The notes beneath the pieces are model-generated. The model did not search any database. It worked only from the letters and a program-made list of their open reading frames with translations, and was not told the origin of the DNA. Below, piece after piece: positions 8,370 to 17,107 of a stretch of DNA of 64,000 nucleotides (the stretch's first letter is position 1; every line of letters starts with the position of its first letter). The stretch lies in contig NZ_NHOT01000013.1 in NCBI RefSeq assembly GCF_002197755.1, positions 50,369 through 114,368 on the forward strand, in the 5' to 3' direction. The position numbers and the translations under genes are program-made. The DNA comes from Pedobacter sp. AJM (GTDB lineage Bacteria > Bacteroidota > Bacteroidia > Sphingobacteriales > Sphingobacteriaceae).

Positions 8370-10328
8370 TTAAGCGTCAATCTTTGCATATTTTGCATTG
8401 CGCTCAATAAATTCTCTGCGTGGGGCCACTTCATCGCCCATCAACATAGAGAAAGTATGATCACACTCTGCAGCACTTTCAATGGTGGCCTGCAACAAGG
8501 TACGCGTAGCCGGATTCAAAGTGGTATCCCAAAGTTGTTCGGCATTCATTTCACCCAAACCTTTATAGCGTTGAATGTGCACACTATCTTCTTTACCTGC
8601 ACCTTTTAAACGCTGTACAGCCGCATCACGTTGTATGTCATTCCAGCAATATTCAAATTCTTTACCTTTTTTAACCTGATAAAGCGGTGGTGATGCAATA
8701 TAAACATAACCGGCTTCAATCAAAGCCCTCATATAACGGTAGAAGAATGTTAAAATCAGGGTGGTGATGTGTGATCCGTCGATATCCGCATCCGTCATGA
8801 TCACGATTTTGTGGTAACGCAGTTTCGTTAAGTTCAAAGCCTTATCATCTTCTGGCGTACCAATGCTCACACCAATGGCCGTGAACATATTCTTAATCTC
8901 ATCGTTTTCGTAGATTTTGTGCTCCATAGCCTTCTCTACGTTCAAAATTTTACCCTTTAGCGGTAAAATGGCCTGAATGTTTCTATCTCTGCCTTGTTTA
9001 GCGGTACCACCCGCCGAGTCACCCTCTACCAGGTAAATTTCACATTTTACAGGATCACTGTCTGAGCAATCGGCAAGTTTACCTGGCAAGCCAGAACCAC
9101 CCATTACGCTCTTACGCTGAACCATCTCGCGGGCTTTACGTGCCGCAGCACGAGCCGTTGCCGCTAAAATCACCTTGTTAACAATCATTTTAGCTTCCTT
9201 CGGATTTTCTTCCAGATAAGCACCCAATGCCTCACCAACAGCAATATCTACAGCACCCATCACCTCACTGTTACCCAGTTTGGTTTTAGTTTGCCCTTCA
9301 AACTGCGGCTCCTGCACTTTTACAGAAACGACAGCTGTTAACCCTTCTCTAAAGTCATCGCCGGTAATTTCCATTTTCAGGTTCTTTAACAAACCTGATT
9401 TATCTGCATAACTTTTTAAAGTACGGGTTAAACCCCTACGGAAACCAGCAATATGTGTTCCGCCCTCATGTGTATTAATGTTGTTTACATAAGAGTGCAC
9501 ATTTTCTGAATAACTGTCGTTATACTGGAAAGCCAGTTCAACCGGAACCCCGTTTTTAATGCCATCGATATAAATCGGTTCCGGTAAGAATGAAGCTCTT
9601 GTTCCATCTAAAAAGGAAACAAATTCTTTTAAACCTCCTTCAGATTGAAAAACTTCTGATAAGAATGTGCCGTCTTCCAAAGCTTCACGCTCATCCGTTA
9701 AGGTTAATTTTATTCCTTTATTTAAGAATGCCAGCTCGCGTAAACGACTGGCTAAAGTATCGTATTTGTATTCAGTTGTCTGGGTAAAAATAGTTGGATC
9801 CGGACTAAAAGTTACAATCGTACCCCGTTTATCAGTTGTTCCAACTTCTTTAACGTCATACTGCGGAACACCAATTTTATATTCCTGCATCCAGATTTTA
9901 CCTTCACGGTGTACTTCGGCTTTTAAGTCGGTAGATAATGCATTCACACAACTTACCCCCACACCGTGTAAACCACCGGAAACTTTGTAGGTATCTTTAT
10001 CAAATTTACCACCCGCATGCAAAACCGTCATTACGATTTCCAACGCCGATTTATTTTCTTTTGTATTAATTCCTGTAGGAATACCACGACCATTATCTTC
10101 AACCCGGATGGCATTTCCTTCTAAAATTCTAACGTCGATTGTATCTGCATGACCGGCTAAAGCCTCATCAATAGAGTTATCCACAACCTCGTAAACCAAG
10201 TGGTGTAAACCCTTCACACCCGTATCACCTATATACATCGAAGGGCGCTTCCGCACCGCTTCCAAACCTTCTAAAACCTGTATATTATCTGCCGAATAAT
10301 TTGACTTTAAATCCTGTTCTTCGCTCAT
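8370..10328 (-). CDS. gyrB: DNA gyrase subunit B
   Basis: GyrB is the ATPase subunit of DNA gyrase, which introduces negative supercoils. The 652-residue protein is complete. The GHKL ATPase starts with RPSMYIGDT and EVVDNSIDEAL, followed by DNGRGIPTG and GLHGVGVSCVNALS. The transducer domain includes NNINTHEGGTH. The TOPRIM region has EGDSAGG and DADIDGSHI, and the C-terminus carries QRYKGLGEMN and GDEVAPRREFIE. The length fits the compact type without the long E. coli insertion. It is a single-gene transcription unit. Confidence 0.97.
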   Translation of the reverse strand: MSEEQDLKSNYSADNIQVLEGLEAVRKRPSMYIGDTGVKGLHHLVYEVVDNSIDEALAGHADTIDVRILEGNAIRVEDNGRGIPTGINTKENKSALEIVMTVLHAGGKFDKDTYKVSGGLHGVGVSCVNALSTDLKAEVHREGKIWMQEYKIGVPQYDVKEVGTTDKRGTIVTFSPDPTIFTQTTEYKYDTLASRLRELAFLNKGIKLTLTDEREALEDGTFLSEVFQSEGGLKEFVSFLDGTRASFLPEPIYIDGIKNGVPVELAFQYNDSYSENVHSYVNNINTHEGGTHIAGFRRGLTRTLKSYADKSGLLKNLKMEITGDDFREGLTAVVSVKVQEPQFEGQTKTKLGNSEVMGAVDIAVGEALGAYLEENPKEAKMIVNKVILAATARAAARKAREMVQRKSVMGGSGLPGKLADCSDSDPVKCEIYLVEGDSAGGTAKQGRDRNIQAILPLKGKILNVEKAMEHKIYENDEIKNMFTAIGVSIGTPEDDKALNLTKLRYHKIVIMTDADIDGSHITTLILTFFYRYMRALIEAGYVYIASPPLYQVKKGKEFEYCWNDIQRDAAVQRLKGAGKEDSVHIQRYKGLGEMNAEQLWDTTLNPATRTLLQATIESAAECDHTFSMLMGDEVAPRREFIERNAKYAKIDA

Positions 10329-10352
10329 ATTTTATTTAAAAACTATAAGTAT

Positions 10353-10360
10353 CAAAAATA
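10353..10360 (-). promoter_or_regulatory. -7 promoter box of gyrB
   Basis: On the minus strand TATTTTTG matches TAnnTTTG, 24 bases before the gyrB ATG. No convincing -33 TTG was found at the usual distance. Confidence 0.5.
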
Positions 10361-10470
10361 CGGAATATTTGGCATTTAAACTAATATGTGGATAAATGTA
10401 CCCGCAGTTAAAAAAGGTTTTATGAACCCATATATCCCCCACAGATAATGAAGATGAGCATTGTGGCAGA

Positions 10471-10854
10471 TTATTTCTGCTGTTTCAACTGGAAAACATT
10501 TCCTTCCGGATCTACCCCGTCACATAACCAATAATCATAAGCATCAAAAGTTTTAACCTCCCTCATCTCCACACCCTGATCCATCAAATGAGTTCGGAGT
10601 AAATGAATATCCTGATCAATGTTAAAAACAATTTTTGTATTGCTGTCAAACTTAAATGCGCCTTTACTTTTATCCAGGTAATCTGCTCCGATTTGATGAA
10701 GACCTATTTTACCATCTCCAGCAGAAAGCAGTGCCCAGGTAGATTCGAATGCTTCTACCACTTCAAAACCAAAAATAGCAGAATAAAAGGTCTTTAAATT
10801 TTCTACATCCTGTACATAGAATATGATGGTATCCAGGTTAAATGTTGTTTTCAT
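10471..10854 (-). CDS. VOC (glyoxalase/bleomycin-resistance) family protein
   Basis: This 127-residue protein has the two-beta-alpha-beta-beta-beta pattern of the vicinal oxygen chelate superfamily. It opens with TIIFYVQDVENLKTFYSAIFGFEV, has LLSAGDGKIGLHQIG in the middle strands, and ends with DPEGNVFQL, whose Glu/Gln positions match metal ligands in relatives. It could be a lyase, dioxygenase or resistance protein; the substrate is unknown. Confidence 0.88.
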   Translation of the reverse strand: MKTTFNLDTIIFYVQDVENLKTFYSAIFGFEVVEAFESTWALLSAGDGKIGLHQIGADYLDKSKGAFKFDSNTKIVFNIDQDIHLLRTHLMDQGVEMREVKTFDAYDYWLCDGVDPEGNVFQLKQQK

Positions 10855-10910
10855 ACGGTATACTCAGCTTTGTAATATGGAAAGATTTATAAAATTGCGT
10901 GTTAACTAAC

Positions 10911-11297
10911 TTAGCGTTGCGCCCTTGTTGCTTTGTCAAAGGTGAAAACCAAATTTTTCTGATCAATTTTATTTAACGGAATTTCGATGGTTTTGACGCC
11001 TTTAACTGTGGTGAAATAAACTTCTGACTTTACTTCCGACCCCTTATCAAGTCCATCTTCAAATAGGGCAATTCCAAACAGGTTTGGATCTGTCTTAGAC
11101 GTAGCAGTAATACTAACCGTACCTAAATCATACTGACCGTTATTTTTTAAAGTGACTACCCCATTCTTATAAGTATAAGTTAATCCTTTTACGGTAGCCA
11201 AATAGGTTTTGTTTTTACTGGTTACAGCCTTATAGGTTTGTGCCTGCACAGAAATGCCCACTCCCAGCGCAATCAAAAAGGTGAAGAATGTTTTCAT
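10911..11297 (-). CDS. Hypothetical exported protein
   Basis: I do not recognise this 128-residue protein. A clear signal peptide (FFTFLIALGVGISVQAQ) indicates a periplasmic or outer-membrane location. The mature part looks all-beta, with alternating hydrophobic residues and many Thr, Lys and Gly (LTYTYKNGVVTLKNNGQYDLG), like an immunoglobulin-like single domain. It ends with TRAQR. A 56-bp gap separates it from the VOC gene, so co-transcription is possible. Confidence 0.7.
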   Translation of the reverse strand: MKTFFTFLIALGVGISVQAQTYKAVTSKNKTYLATVKGLTYTYKNGVVTLKNNGQYDLGTVSITATSKTDPNLFGIALFEDGLDKGSEVKSEVYFTTVKGVKTIEIPLNKIDQKNLVFTFDKATRAQR

Positions 11298-11650
11298 TGT
11301 TTTTTATTTAAAGTAAAGCTAAGAATATATCCATAAATCCAAATGTGCAACATCATAAATATTTTCTTTAATCTACTTATCACTAGCCGTTAACAGATTT
11401 TAAGCACTAACCTATGCTTTAATTCCGCCTCAAATTTCAGCTCTCATTAAAAAATAATTTTAGCCGCCATATGCCAGGTAATTTTAGCTTCAACCAAGCA
11501 CCTAAATGCAGTAAAAGCGAACTCGCACTGCTGCCTTTTAAAGTTGATAAGCAACATAAAGCAATTAGCTGAAACAGGAAAAACATACCTGCTTTCCAAA
11601 TCATCTTTAGCCATTAATTTAATTCGGCTGGCCCTATACATAACTCTTAA
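11298..11650. other. Gene-poor AT-rich stretch
   Basis: I see no convincing gene, RNA or terminator here. A 69-codon minus-strand frame exists but has no family resemblance, signal or plausible start context. The promoter of the next gene lies at its right edge. Confidence 0.6.
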
Positions 11651-11681
11651 TTGCATTTAAAAACTAATTTCTATAAGTTTG
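11651..11681 (+). promoter_or_regulatory. Promoter of the OmpH-like lipoprotein gene
   Basis: TTG at 11651-11653 and TAAGTTTG at 11674-11681, separated by 20 bp, match the Bacteroidetes consensus TTG-N17..23-TAnnTTTG. The ATG follows 20 bases later. Confidence 0.7.
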
Positions 11682-11701
11682 TTAAAATTTATTAAACAAT
11701 A

Positions 11702-12301
11702 ATGGAAAGAAAAACCTTTAAAACCTTTGGTTTATTTGCTACAGCTGCTTTAATCACAGCATTTTCTGCATGCCAAAACAAAGACACTAAAACCACTGAA
11801 ACTAAAAAGACAGATAGCACTACTGCAGCAGTTTCTGTTAACGAAAAAATAGTATTTGTTAACCAGGATTCTTTATTAACCAAGTACGAATATTATAAAG
11901 ACCTTAAAAATAAATTTGAGAAAAAAACCAAAGATGCGCAGTCAGACCTGCAATCAAAACAACAAGCATACCAACGTGAAGTAACGCAATACCAACAGTC
12001 TGCAGGTACACTTTCAGCTGATCAGCGCAAAACTACTGAGGAGCGTTTAGGCAGAAAAGGTCAGGAGTTACAGGCTTATCAGCAAAATGCTGGCGGTGCT
12101 TTACAAAATGAGCAGGCTGTAGAAACTGAAAAACTTTATGATAAAGTAGCAGGTTACTTAAAAACCTACTCGAAAGAAAAAGGTTATAAAATGGTGTTAA
12201 CTTACTCCAAAGGTAACAGTGCAATTCTTTTTGCAGATGAATCTCTTGATATTACTTCTGATGTAATTAAAGGATTGAATGCCGAATACACTAAAAAATA
12301 A
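11702..12301 (+). CDS. OmpH/Skp family periplasmic lipoprotein
   Basis: This is a likely periplasmic chaperone of the OmpH/Skp family, which holds unfolded outer-membrane proteins. A lipoprotein signal ends at Cys24 (ALITAFSAC). The linker is rich in Lys and Thr. From residue 48 the OmpH pattern appears: EKIVFVNQDSLLTKYEYYKDL, a long charged coiled coil with many Gln and Lys, and a C-terminal AGYLKTYSKEKGYKMVLTYS strand region. At 199 residues it is slightly longer than soluble Skp proteins because of the lipid anchor and linker. Confidence 0.9.
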   Translation: MERKTFKTFGLFATAALITAFSACQNKDTKTTETKKTDSTTAAVSVNEKIVFVNQDSLLTKYEYYKDLKNKFEKKTKDAQSDLQSKQQAYQREVTQYQQSAGTLSADQRKTTEERLGRKGQELQAYQQNAGGALQNEQAVETEKLYDKVAGYLKTYSKEKGYKMVLTYSKGNSAILFADESLDITSDVIKGLNAEYTKK

Positions 12302-12319
12302 TTACTAATATATCTAATA

Positions 12320-12352
12320 AAAAATGCTCCGGGTAATCGGGGCATTTTTTTT
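12320..12352 (+). terminator. Intrinsic terminator after the OmpH-like gene
   Basis: AAATGCTCC and a GGGGCATTT arm form the stem with a GGTAATC-type loop, and eight Ts follow. The T-run touches a GTG that could be mistaken for the start of the next gene. Confidence 0.85.
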
Positions 12353-12367
12353 GTGTCATCATTTAAT

Positions 12368-12847
12368 ATGGAGAATCAAAAACACGAAGAATTTATGAAG
12401 ATGGCCATTGCGTTATCTGTTGAAAATGTAACAGAAAATATTGGCGGGCCGTTTGGTGCTGTTATTGTAAAAGATGGAAAATTTATTGCAGGCTCAGCCA
12501 ATAAAGTGACGTCAACCAATGATCCAACTGCACATGCCGAGGTTTCTGCCATTCGTTTGGCTTGTGCTCAACTCAATACTTTTGATTTGGGTGGCTGTGT
12601 CATTTATACCAGTTGCGAACCTTGCCCCATGTGTTTAGGTGCCATTTACTGGGCAAAAATTGACACTATTTATTATGCTAACACCAAAACTGACGCCGAA
12701 AATATCGGTTTTAGCGACAAATTTATCTATGAAGAACTGGATAAGCCAATGGAAAAAAGATCATTACCATTGGTTCAAATGATGCGCAACGAAGCTTTAA
12801 AGGCATTTAAACTTTGGGAAACTTCCCCTTTGAGCATCAAATATTAA
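12368..12847 (+). CDS. Guanine deaminase (cytidine deaminase fold)
   Basis: It very likely deaminates guanine to xanthine in purine salvage. The 159-residue protein closely resembles the Bacillus type: GGPFGAVIVKDG, then NDPTAHAEVSAIR with zinc ligand His56 and catalytic Glu58, and CEPCPMCLGAIYW with ligands Cys83 and Cys86. The C-terminal FIYEELDKPMEKR region, which in this subfamily swaps over the partner active site, is also present. I used the ATG at 12368 rather than the upstream GTG at 12353, which lies in the preceding terminator's T-run. Confidence 0.9.
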   Translation: MENQKHEEFMKMAIALSVENVTENIGGPFGAVIVKDGKFIAGSANKVTSTNDPTAHAEVSAIRLACAQLNTFDLGGCVIYTSCEPCPMCLGAIYWAKIDTIYYANTKTDAENIGFSDKFIYEELDKPMEKRSLPLVQMMRNEALKAFKLWETSPLSIKY

Positions 12848-12900
12848 CGTGATACAGAAACAATTCGCGCCAGTTAATGTCTGAATATTAAATATAGCCC

Positions 12901-13674
12901 ATGACTTACGAACAAAAGATAACCAGTGAACTGGATTTTTGGAAATTTAAAACTTTACAGAAATCTTCATTTTTGAATAAAGTTACGGATACCGTTCAGA
13001 AGAGGATCAACAGCTATATTCCGGATAAAATTCATAATGCCATTACCATGGCTATAAAACAGATGGTGAAGGCAGTGCTTTTTGGATCAACTTTTACAAC
13101 CGCAAAGCCTGTTACCGATTTAACACTGATGCACCGTGAGGCCTTAATTAATAAGAAAATAGACACCTACAAAAAAACCGGTGCTGCCGAAGGTGGCATT
13201 ACCGGTGCAGGTGGCTTTTTAATGAGTCTGGCTGATTTCCCTTTGCTGTTGGGTATTAAAATGAAAATGCTTTTTGATATTGCTGCCTTGTATGGCTACG
13301 ATGTGAAAGATTACCGTGAACGACTGTACATTCTGCACATCTTTCAACTGGCTTTTTCCAGTAAGGAAGAAAGTAAGAACATATTTTTGAAAATGCAGGA
13401 CTGGGACGATAAAGCGCATCAATTACCCACAAATATCGATGAATTTGACTGGCTTACCTTCCAACAGCAATATCGTGACTATATTGATCTGGCGAAACTG
13501 GCGCAGATGTTACCCTTTATTGGTGCCGCAGTTGGAGCAGTTGCAAATTATAAACTGATCGAGAAACTGGGCAAAACTGCCATGATGAGTTATCGCATGC
13601 GTTATTTTAATCTTCAGTCTATAACTTTAAGTCATGAGCCAACCAGCAATTTCAAAATCACAAAAGGGAATTGA
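12901..13674 (+). CDS. EcsC family protein
   Basis: The 257-residue protein matches the EcsC family, named after a Bacillus gene next to an ABC transporter; its biochemical role is unknown. Typical stretches are the Gly-rich hydrophobic GAAEGGITGAGGFLMSLADFPLL around residues 93-115, the IKMKMLFDIAALYGYD helix after it, and the C-terminal LPFIGAAVGAVANYKLIEKLG. The hydrophobic segments suggest membrane association. No transporter genes are adjacent. Confidence 0.85.
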   Translation: MTYEQKITSELDFWKFKTLQKSSFLNKVTDTVQKRINSYIPDKIHNAITMAIKQMVKAVLFGSTFTTAKPVTDLTLMHREALINKKIDTYKKTGAAEGGITGAGGFLMSLADFPLLLGIKMKMLFDIAALYGYDVKDYRERLYILHIFQLAFSSKEESKNIFLKMQDWDDKAHQLPTNIDEFDWLTFQQQYRDYIDLAKLAQMLPFIGAAVGAVANYKLIEKLGKTAMMSYRMRYFNLQSITLSHEPTSNFKITKGN

Positions 13675-13723
13675 TTTCCCTAGTCTCATGCCTATGAACT
13701 TCGGACTCCAGACTGATGGATAA

Positions 13724-14125
13724 CTAATCTTCTTCTTCAAACATTCCGCTGATCAGATCATCGGTCTCACGCCTATCCTTTTTTGTCGGACGGCCCGCAC
13801 CACGATCACGCTTTAAGCTAGGCGCATGAAAGGCAGATTTAAAAGCATGGGTTTCTTCAACCGGAGTTAAATCTTTGTACTTGGTTAAAGCTGTCGGAGA
13901 ATCTGTTCTGTTATAAGAAAAGTCTACCACCTCAATTACTTTTTTTTCTATTCCTTTTGATACCTGATAAACATCGCCGATTTTAACAATCGCTGATGGT
14001 TTGATATTTTGCCCTTTCAGTTTTACGCGCCCTGCCTTACACGCATCTGTAGCCAGACTTCGGGTTTTGAACAACCTGATCGCCCATAAATATTTATCAA
14101 TTCTAAGTTTCTCTGTTTCTGCCAT
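13724..14125 (-). CDS. S4-domain RNA-binding protein, Hsp15-like
   Basis: This small 133-residue protein has an N-terminal S4 RNA-binding domain: LRIDKYLWAIRLFKTRSLA, CKAGRVKLKGQNIKPS and VKIGDVYQVSKG. It resembles heat-shock protein Hsp15, which in E. coli binds stalled 50S subunits carrying nascent chains. The tail is basic then acidic (KRDRGAGRPTKKDRR, ending FEEED). I started it at 14125 because the domain begins there; the in-frame upstream extension to 14233 is cysteine-rich and unlike the family. Confidence 0.88.
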   Translation of the reverse strand: MAETEKLRIDKYLWAIRLFKTRSLATDACKAGRVKLKGQNIKPSAIVKIGDVYQVSKGIEKKVIEVVDFSYNRTDSPTALTKYKDLTPVEETHAFKSAFHAPSLKRDRGAGRPTKKDRRETDDLISGMFEEED

Positions 14126-14331
14126 AAAATTCAAAAATACGGTAAAATTGTTAAATTGCTTTATTGTTAAATCCTTACCGGTAACAACCTCTAAAATCTT
14201 TTTCCCTGGGCAGCAATTCCAACAATCTGACAATTTAGCAATCTTTCACCTTAACAAGGAACAAACAATTTAAACAATTAGCCCTTTAATAAGCAAAAAT
14301 TGATTTATTTTGCGTAAAATTTAAAAACATC

Positions 14332-15150
14332 ATGTATTCAGATTTAAAGAAATTAATTGAAGCCGCCTGGGAAGATAGAACCCTTTTAAAATATAGCAAT
14401 TATTGCGAAGCGATCGAAACCATTATTCAGGGTTTGGATAAAGGTGAAATTCGTGTCGCTGAACCAGTTCTAAATTCATGGGGCATTAATGAGTGGGTAA
14501 AGAAAGCTGTAATTCTATACTTCCCGATTCGGGAGATGAAGGAAATTAAGAGCGGTCCTTTTGTATACCACGATAAAATGGATTTAAAAACCGATTATAA
14601 AGCAACCGGTGTACGTGTGGTGCCAATGGCCAGTGCCCGTTACGGTTCTTATTTAGCAAAAGGCGTGATTATGATGCCATCTTACATTAATATTGGCGCT
14701 TATGTAGACGAGGGTACAATGGTTGATACCTGGGCTACGGTAGGCTCATGTGCACAAATTGGCAAACGTGTTCACTTAAGTGGTGGTGTAGGTATTGGCG
14801 GTGTTTTAGAACCTGTTCAGGCTGCGCCAGTGATTATCGAAGATGATGCATTTTTAGGTTCAAGAGCTATTGTTGTTGAAGGTGTTAAAGTAGAGCGCGA
14901 GGCAGTATTGGGTGCTAACGTAGTATTAACCGCATCTACTAAAATTATAGATGTAACTGGTCCAACGCCGGTTGAATATAAAGGTGTGGTACCAGCACGT
15001 TCTGTCGTGATTCCAGGTAGTTATACGAAGAAATTCCCTTCAGGTGAATACCAGGTTCCTTGTGCTTTAATCATTGGTAAACGTAAAGAAAGTACAGATA
15101 AGAAAACCTCACTTAACGATGCGTTGAGAGAAAATAATGTAGCAGTATAA
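14332..15150 (+). CDS. dapD: 2,3,4,5-tetrahydropyridine-2,6-dicarboxylate N-succinyltransferase
   Basis: DapD transfers a succinyl group from succinyl-CoA to tetrahydrodipicolinate in lysine and diaminopimelate synthesis. The 272-residue length is normal. An N-terminal helical domain (LIEAAWEDRTLLK) is followed by the left-handed beta-helix of hexapeptide repeats: VVPMASARYGSYLAKGV, MPSYINIGAYVDEGTMVDT and CAQIGKRVHLSGGVGIGG, typical of DapD. The C-terminal cap includes VIPGSYTKKFPSGEY. No other lysine-pathway genes are nearby; a glycosyltransferase follows after a repeat-filled gap. Confidence 0.95.
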   Translation: MYSDLKKLIEAAWEDRTLLKYSNYCEAIETIIQGLDKGEIRVAEPVLNSWGINEWVKKAVILYFPIREMKEIKSGPFVYHDKMDLKTDYKATGVRVVPMASARYGSYLAKGVIMMPSYINIGAYVDEGTMVDTWATVGSCAQIGKRVHLSGGVGIGGVLEPVQAAPVIIEDDAFLGSRAIVVEGVKVEREAVLGANVVLTASTKIIDVTGPTPVEYKGVVPARSVVIPGSYTKKFPSGEYQVPCALIIGKRKESTDKKTSLNDALRENNVAV

Positions 15151-15152
15151 AA

Positions 15153-15228
15153 TGGTTTAAGGTATGGGGTTTAGGGTGTAAGGCAACACCCAAAGCCTTA
15201 AGCCTTCTACCTTAAACCTTTCACCCTT
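15153..15228. repeat. Intergenic dyad of AAGGTTTAGGG-like words
   Basis: The left half is built of words like ggtttaaggta, gggtttaggg and gtgtaaggc; the right half has their complements (gccttaagcc, taccttaaacc, ttcaccctt). The element is an imperfect hairpin that ends directly at the ATG of the following glycosyltransferase gene. Confidence 0.75.
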
Positions 15229-16356
15229 ATGAAAATCGGTTTCGATGGTAAACGTGCCGCAACTAATTTAACCGGACTGGGTAATTACAGCCGTTCTTTA
15301 ATTGAATCTCTTGCCCGCCAGTATCCTGAGCATCAATATTTGGTTTATTCCCCTAAAGTAAAAAGTGCCGGTCAAATTGATACCTTCTTCGAAAAAGAAA
15401 ACATTAGTCTAAAACTACCTCAAGATGGTGGTTTTCTGTGGAGAAGTCTGAATATTGTTAAAGACCTTGCCCGCGATCAGGTACAATTGTTTCATGGTTT
15501 AAGTCACGAAATACCTTTCGCCATTCAGCATACCCGGATTAAATCCGTCGTTACCATTCATGATTTAATTTTCCTCCGTTTCCCGCAATACTATCAGTTT
15601 ATCGACCGTAAACTCTACAAATGGAAAAGTAAGTCTGCCTGCAAAAGGGCAGATCAGATCATCGCCATCAGTGAGAAAACAAAGGCCGACATCATTGAAT
15701 TTTACAGCATCAACCCAGATAAAATTGAGGTAATTTATCAGAGCTGCGATGATATATTCAAAAACCCATTTGATGATTCAACACTGAAAAGAATTAGTTT
15801 AAAGTATAAACTTCCTGAAAAATTCATTTTAAATGTAGGAACAATTGAGGAACGTAAAAACCTTAACCTAATCGTTCAGGCATTAAAAAATGTGGATGAA
15901 GATTATAAGCTGGTTGTAATTGGAAAAAAGACAGGCTATTTCAAAACCGTTAAAAAGGAAATTGAAAAACTCGGCCTGAACAAAAGAGTCATTTTTCTCC
16001 AGAACATTCCTTTTGCAGATTTACCGGGTATTTACCAACTGGCAGATTTATTTGTTTATCCGTCCTTTTATGAAGGTTTCGGCATTCCGATTATCGAAGC
16101 CTTATATTCAGGTGTGCCGGTTATTGCCGCTACAGGTTCCTGTTTGGAAGAAGCCGGTGGCCCTGACAGCATTTACGTCGATCCAACAAATGTGAATGAC
16201 TTAAGCACTGCAATTAACCATGTATTGGGTAATCCTGCACTACAAAAAGAGATGAAAGAAAAAGGGCTGGAATTTGTTCAAAAATTCAACAGCCCTAATG
16301 TTACGCAGCAATTAATGGATTGCTATATCAATTTGTTAAGCCCTTCCACTACTTAG
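15229..16356 (+). CDS. GT4-family glycosyltransferase
   Basis: This 375-residue GT-B fold glycosyltransferase transfers a sugar from a nucleotide donor, probably in envelope or exopolysaccharide synthesis. The N-terminal half has MKIGFDGKRAATNLTGLGNY and VVTIHDLIFLRFPQYY; the C-terminal half has FILNVGTIEERKNL and PSFYEGFGIPIIEALYSG with the conserved EGFG and Glu of the donor site, then VPVIAATGSCLEEAGG. The acceptor and sugar are not identifiable. Its stop overlaps the end of the convergent DUF4136 gene by 8 bp. Confidence 0.92.
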   Translation: MKIGFDGKRAATNLTGLGNYSRSLIESLARQYPEHQYLVYSPKVKSAGQIDTFFEKENISLKLPQDGGFLWRSLNIVKDLARDQVQLFHGLSHEIPFAIQHTRIKSVVTIHDLIFLRFPQYYQFIDRKLYKWKSKSACKRADQIIAISEKTKADIIEFYSINPDKIEVIYQSCDDIFKNPFDDSTLKRISLKYKLPEKFILNVGTIEERKNLNLIVQALKNVDEDYKLVVIGKKTGYFKTVKKEIEKLGLNKRVIFLQNIPFADLPGIYQLADLFVYPSFYEGFGIPIIEALYSGVPVIAATGSCLEEAGGPDSIYVDPTNVNDLSTAINHVLGNPALQKEMKEKGLEFVQKFNSPNVTQQLMDCYINLLSPSTT

Positions 16357-16915
16357 CCGCCAATGCATTTGGTGGATATTGCGCTAAAATTTCTTTAACC
16401 CCTGTATACAGGCGTTCTTCTCTTTTCTTTAAGTTATCTAAATTAAACCCGCTTCCTCTTCCATGCCAGAATAACTCTTTTTTAGCCGGATCTAAGAAAT
16501 CGATGATAATGGTACCTTCAATGTATTGGTTAACATAGTTGCCACCACCCCAGAAAGGAGAACCCCAACCACCACGCCAGCCCCAGCCGCCGCCCCAACC
16601 CCAGCCACCGTAATAGGCAGGACCGTAAACGTCGGTTTTTTCTCTGGCAACAACCACTAAATTCACCAGCATATCAGGGCGGTCAGATTTTGTAAACCCT
16701 TTGGCATTCATCTCGGTTTCTACAGCAGCCATCAGGCGCCTTTTATCCAGATTATTTAATTTCACTCTTGCGATTCCCTTATCATAAAAGTTATACGTTT
16801 TATAACGATTGAAGTCAGCATTTTTATCATAATCAGATGCAGTACGGAGACTCGAACATCCGGCTAATGCGATTACGACAGTAAACAGCATTAATACATT
16901 TTTAATTGTTTTCAT
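16349..16915 (-). CDS. DUF4136 family lipoprotein
   Basis: The 188-residue lipoprotein (lipobox at VIALAGC, Cys20) matches DUF4136: FNRYKTYNFYD after the anchor, then AVETEMNAKGFT, DMLVNLVVVA and a late EGTIIIDFLD strand with a KELFWHGRG. A Gly/Trp-rich insertion (WGWGGGWGWRGGWG, about residues 104-117) is common in this family. The role is unknown; relatives sit in the outer membrane or periplasm. The 3' end overlaps the convergent glycosyltransferase gene by 8 bp. Confidence 0.87.
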   Translation of the reverse strand: MKTIKNVLMLFTVVIALAGCSSLRTASDYDKNADFNRYKTYNFYDKGIARVKLNNLDKRRLMAAVETEMNAKGFTKSDRPDMLVNLVVVAREKTDVYGPAYYGGWGWGGGWGWRGGWGSPFWGGGNYVNQYIEGTIIIDFLDPAKKELFWHGRGSGFNLDNLKKREERLYTGVKEILAQYPPNALAAK

Positions 16916-17096
16916 TTGTGTTGTTTCATTTAAATAACCGATATTAAAAATAATAAAATTTAATGTTAATTTCTTTAAAACAGGTATAATTTTACAATCA
17001 GATTGTTTGGATAGAACGTGTGATAAAACAGAAAGTTTTAAGGCAAATGTTAAATAATTAACGATTGATCAATATTTAACATTTCAACTAAAAAAT

Positions 17097-17104
17097 TACC
17101 TTTG
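17097..17104 (+). promoter_or_regulatory. -7 box of tsaC giving a near-leaderless mRNA
   Basis: TACCTTTG fits TAnnTTTG and ends only 3 bases before the ATG at 17108. With the normal 4-7 nt spacing, transcription would start at or within the first codon. Confidence 0.55.
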
Positions 17105-17107
17105 TAT

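Noticed and set aside
11447..11656. 69-codon minus-strand frame
   Set aside because: No family resemblance, no promoter box or start context, and unusual composition; most likely chance.
12353..12367. GTG start giving a longer guanine deaminase
   Set aside because: The GTG sits in the T-run of the preceding terminator; the ATG at 12368 matches the usual N-terminus.
14126..14233. N-terminal extension of the S4 protein
   Set aside because: Cysteine-rich lead is not part of the Hsp15 domain; the ATG at 14125 directly precedes the family start.
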